DNA of 7,145 nt from an uncultured Fibrobacterota bacterium (lineage in GTDB: Bacteria > Fibrobacterota > Chitinivibrionia > Chitinivibrionales > Chitinispirillaceae): NCBI GenBank assembly GCA_903888815.1, contig CAISVC010000606.1:1-7145 (forward strand), read 5' to 3'. Below, one piece after another: positions 6,434-7,145 of this stretch; the first letter of the stretch is position 1; each line of letters starts with the position of its first letter. Made by a program: the position numbers and the translations under genes. Below the pieces are notes generated by a model. The model searched no databases. It was not told the DNA's origin and saw nothing but the letters and a program-made list of their open reading frames with translations.

Positions 6434-7145
6434 TTATCTGGCCAGGACAAATGTTTTTGTGAGAACGCGGTCCTGGAGTGAGGCTTTGACGATAAAAGTC
6501 CCGGCTAACGTGGCTTTATTAACAGGTACCTGATACCACTGCCCGCCGTTTGCGGCCATGAAAGATGCGATCTGCCTGCCCTGAACGGTAAAGAGCCCGA
6601 TTTTGCCGTTTGCCGGCACATAGAGTTCGAGCCCCGCAGCGCCTCTCCGTCCCTTTATAAGGGCGGCGATCACCGCGTTGGAGTTCTTTTCAAGCAGGTC
6701 GTTCGGAATAACCGGAGAAATGACCGACAATGGCGTAAACAGCAGATGCGTTGTCCCGTGCCCTGCTACGGCAACAGCCGGCACAGCGGTCTCGGTCGTG
6801 TTCAACGTATCGATCGTCGTATGCGTCCAGAGATTTCTCACCTGATATGCTTGTGTCGCGCTCAGTTCAAGCGGAGTGCCGTCGGTGGCCCGCGTTATGG
6901 AATAGTTGGCAGCAGCCGCTCCTCTGTTGAAAATAATAACGGACTTTTTCATCCTGGTTTGATCGGTAATTACTGCATGGGAAATAGGATCTCTGGTAAA
7001 ACACCGCTTGTACCACAGGTCCAGACCGCCGGCGGTGATCACTCTGACCCTCCTGCCGCCCCAGTTGAGTGAATCCTGGCTGATTGCAATGGCCTCACGG
7101 TTTGTAAATAAGGTGAGCGTGGCAGCACCCATATTGACCAGATCG
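6434..7145 (-). CDS. GH27 alpha-galactosidase-like protein, C-terminal part, with a Por/T9SS-like tail (partial)
   Basis: The gene enters from the right edge. The frame is open past the Met codon at 7132, and the codons before it read Asp-Leu-Val-Asn, so that Met is internal. DLVNMGAATL followed by FTNREAIAISQDSL matches the conserved end of the GH27 catalytic barrel (family consensus near 'DLR.M...TL.ILTN.EVIA.NQD'). Next comes the usual C-terminal beta-sandwich: SVIIFNRG, VRNLWTH and VAGHGTTHLLFTPL (positions 64-71, 98-104 and 122-135 from that Met). The final ~70 residues, including IGLFTVQGRQIASF and ending KTFVLAR, form a small beta domain like the sorting modules of type IX-secreted proteins in Bacteroidota and Fibrobacterota. 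The enzyme would remove terminal alpha-galactose (or arabinopyranose) from plant-type polysaccharides outside the cell. The catalytic Asp residues and signal peptide are outside the window, so activity cannot be judged. A strong terminator follows. Confidence 0.8.
   Translation of the reverse strand, partial: DLVNMGAATLTLFTNREAIAISQDSLNWGGRRVRVITAGGLDLWYKRCFTRDPISHAVITDQTRMKKSVIIFNRGAAAANYSITRATDGTPLELSATQAYQVRNLWTHTTIDTLNTTETAVPAVAVAGHGTTHLLFTPLSVISPVIPNDLLEKNSNAVIAALIKGRRGAAGLELYVPANGKIGLFTVQGRQIASFMAANGGQWYQVPVNKATLAGTFIVKASLQDRVLTKTFVLAR

Noticed and set aside
6434..7132. Treating the frame from Met 7132 as a complete small secreted protein
   Set aside because: The frame is open to the window edge, and the preceding codons complete a GH27 motif, so the gene is truncated by the window rather than small.

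Overview
The window holds five protein-coding genes, one running off the right edge, and no RNA genes or mobile elements that I can recognise. It looks like the chromosome of a Gram-negative, didermic, polysaccharide-degrading bacterium. The reasons are a probable outer-membrane beta-barrel protein with an N-terminal signal peptide, a probable lipoprotein, and a secreted family GH27 glycosidase ending in a Por/T9SS-like C-terminal module. That combination is common in Fibrobacterota (Chitinivibrionia/Chitinispirillales) and Bacteroidota relatives. I favour the Fibrobacterota side, but this is an inference from protein style only.

Layout, left to right. 89-1312 (+) encodes an FAD-dependent oxidoreductase of the geranylgeranyl-reductase family. 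It converges on 1428-2387 (-), a DRE-TIM metallolyase ('aldolase catalytic domain' protein) with a GTG start and a clear AAGGAG ribosome binding site. The 115-base gap between their stops holds a long imperfect inverted repeat that may be a shared terminator. Then come three more minus-strand genes: 2506-4827, a large probable lipoprotein with a CxxCH motif, beta-propeller-type (PD40) repeats and seven exactly phased TPRs; 4979-6319, a signal-peptide-bearing probable outer-membrane beta-barrel protein of unknown family; and 6434-7145, the C-terminal third or so of a GH27 alpha-galactosidase-like enzyme.

The four minus-strand genes do not look like one tight operon. Good intrinsic terminators follow the GH27 gene and the beta-barrel gene, and the gaps are 114-151 bases. 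The GH27 enzyme, beta-barrel protein and lipoprotein could all work at the cell surface, and a carbohydrate-related role is possible, but nothing in the sequence proves a joint function. The two left-hand genes are clearly more GC-rich in hand-counted samples than the TPR and barrel genes and look functionally unrelated to them.

No CRISPR array, transposase, integrase, toxin-antitoxin pair or recognised defence system is visible. The most unusual items are the CxxCH-PD40-TPR lipoprotein, a set of mutually exclusive hairpins between the barrel gene and the lipoprotein gene, and a small palindrome in a putative promoter spacer. No gene-free stretch exceeds 300 bases.
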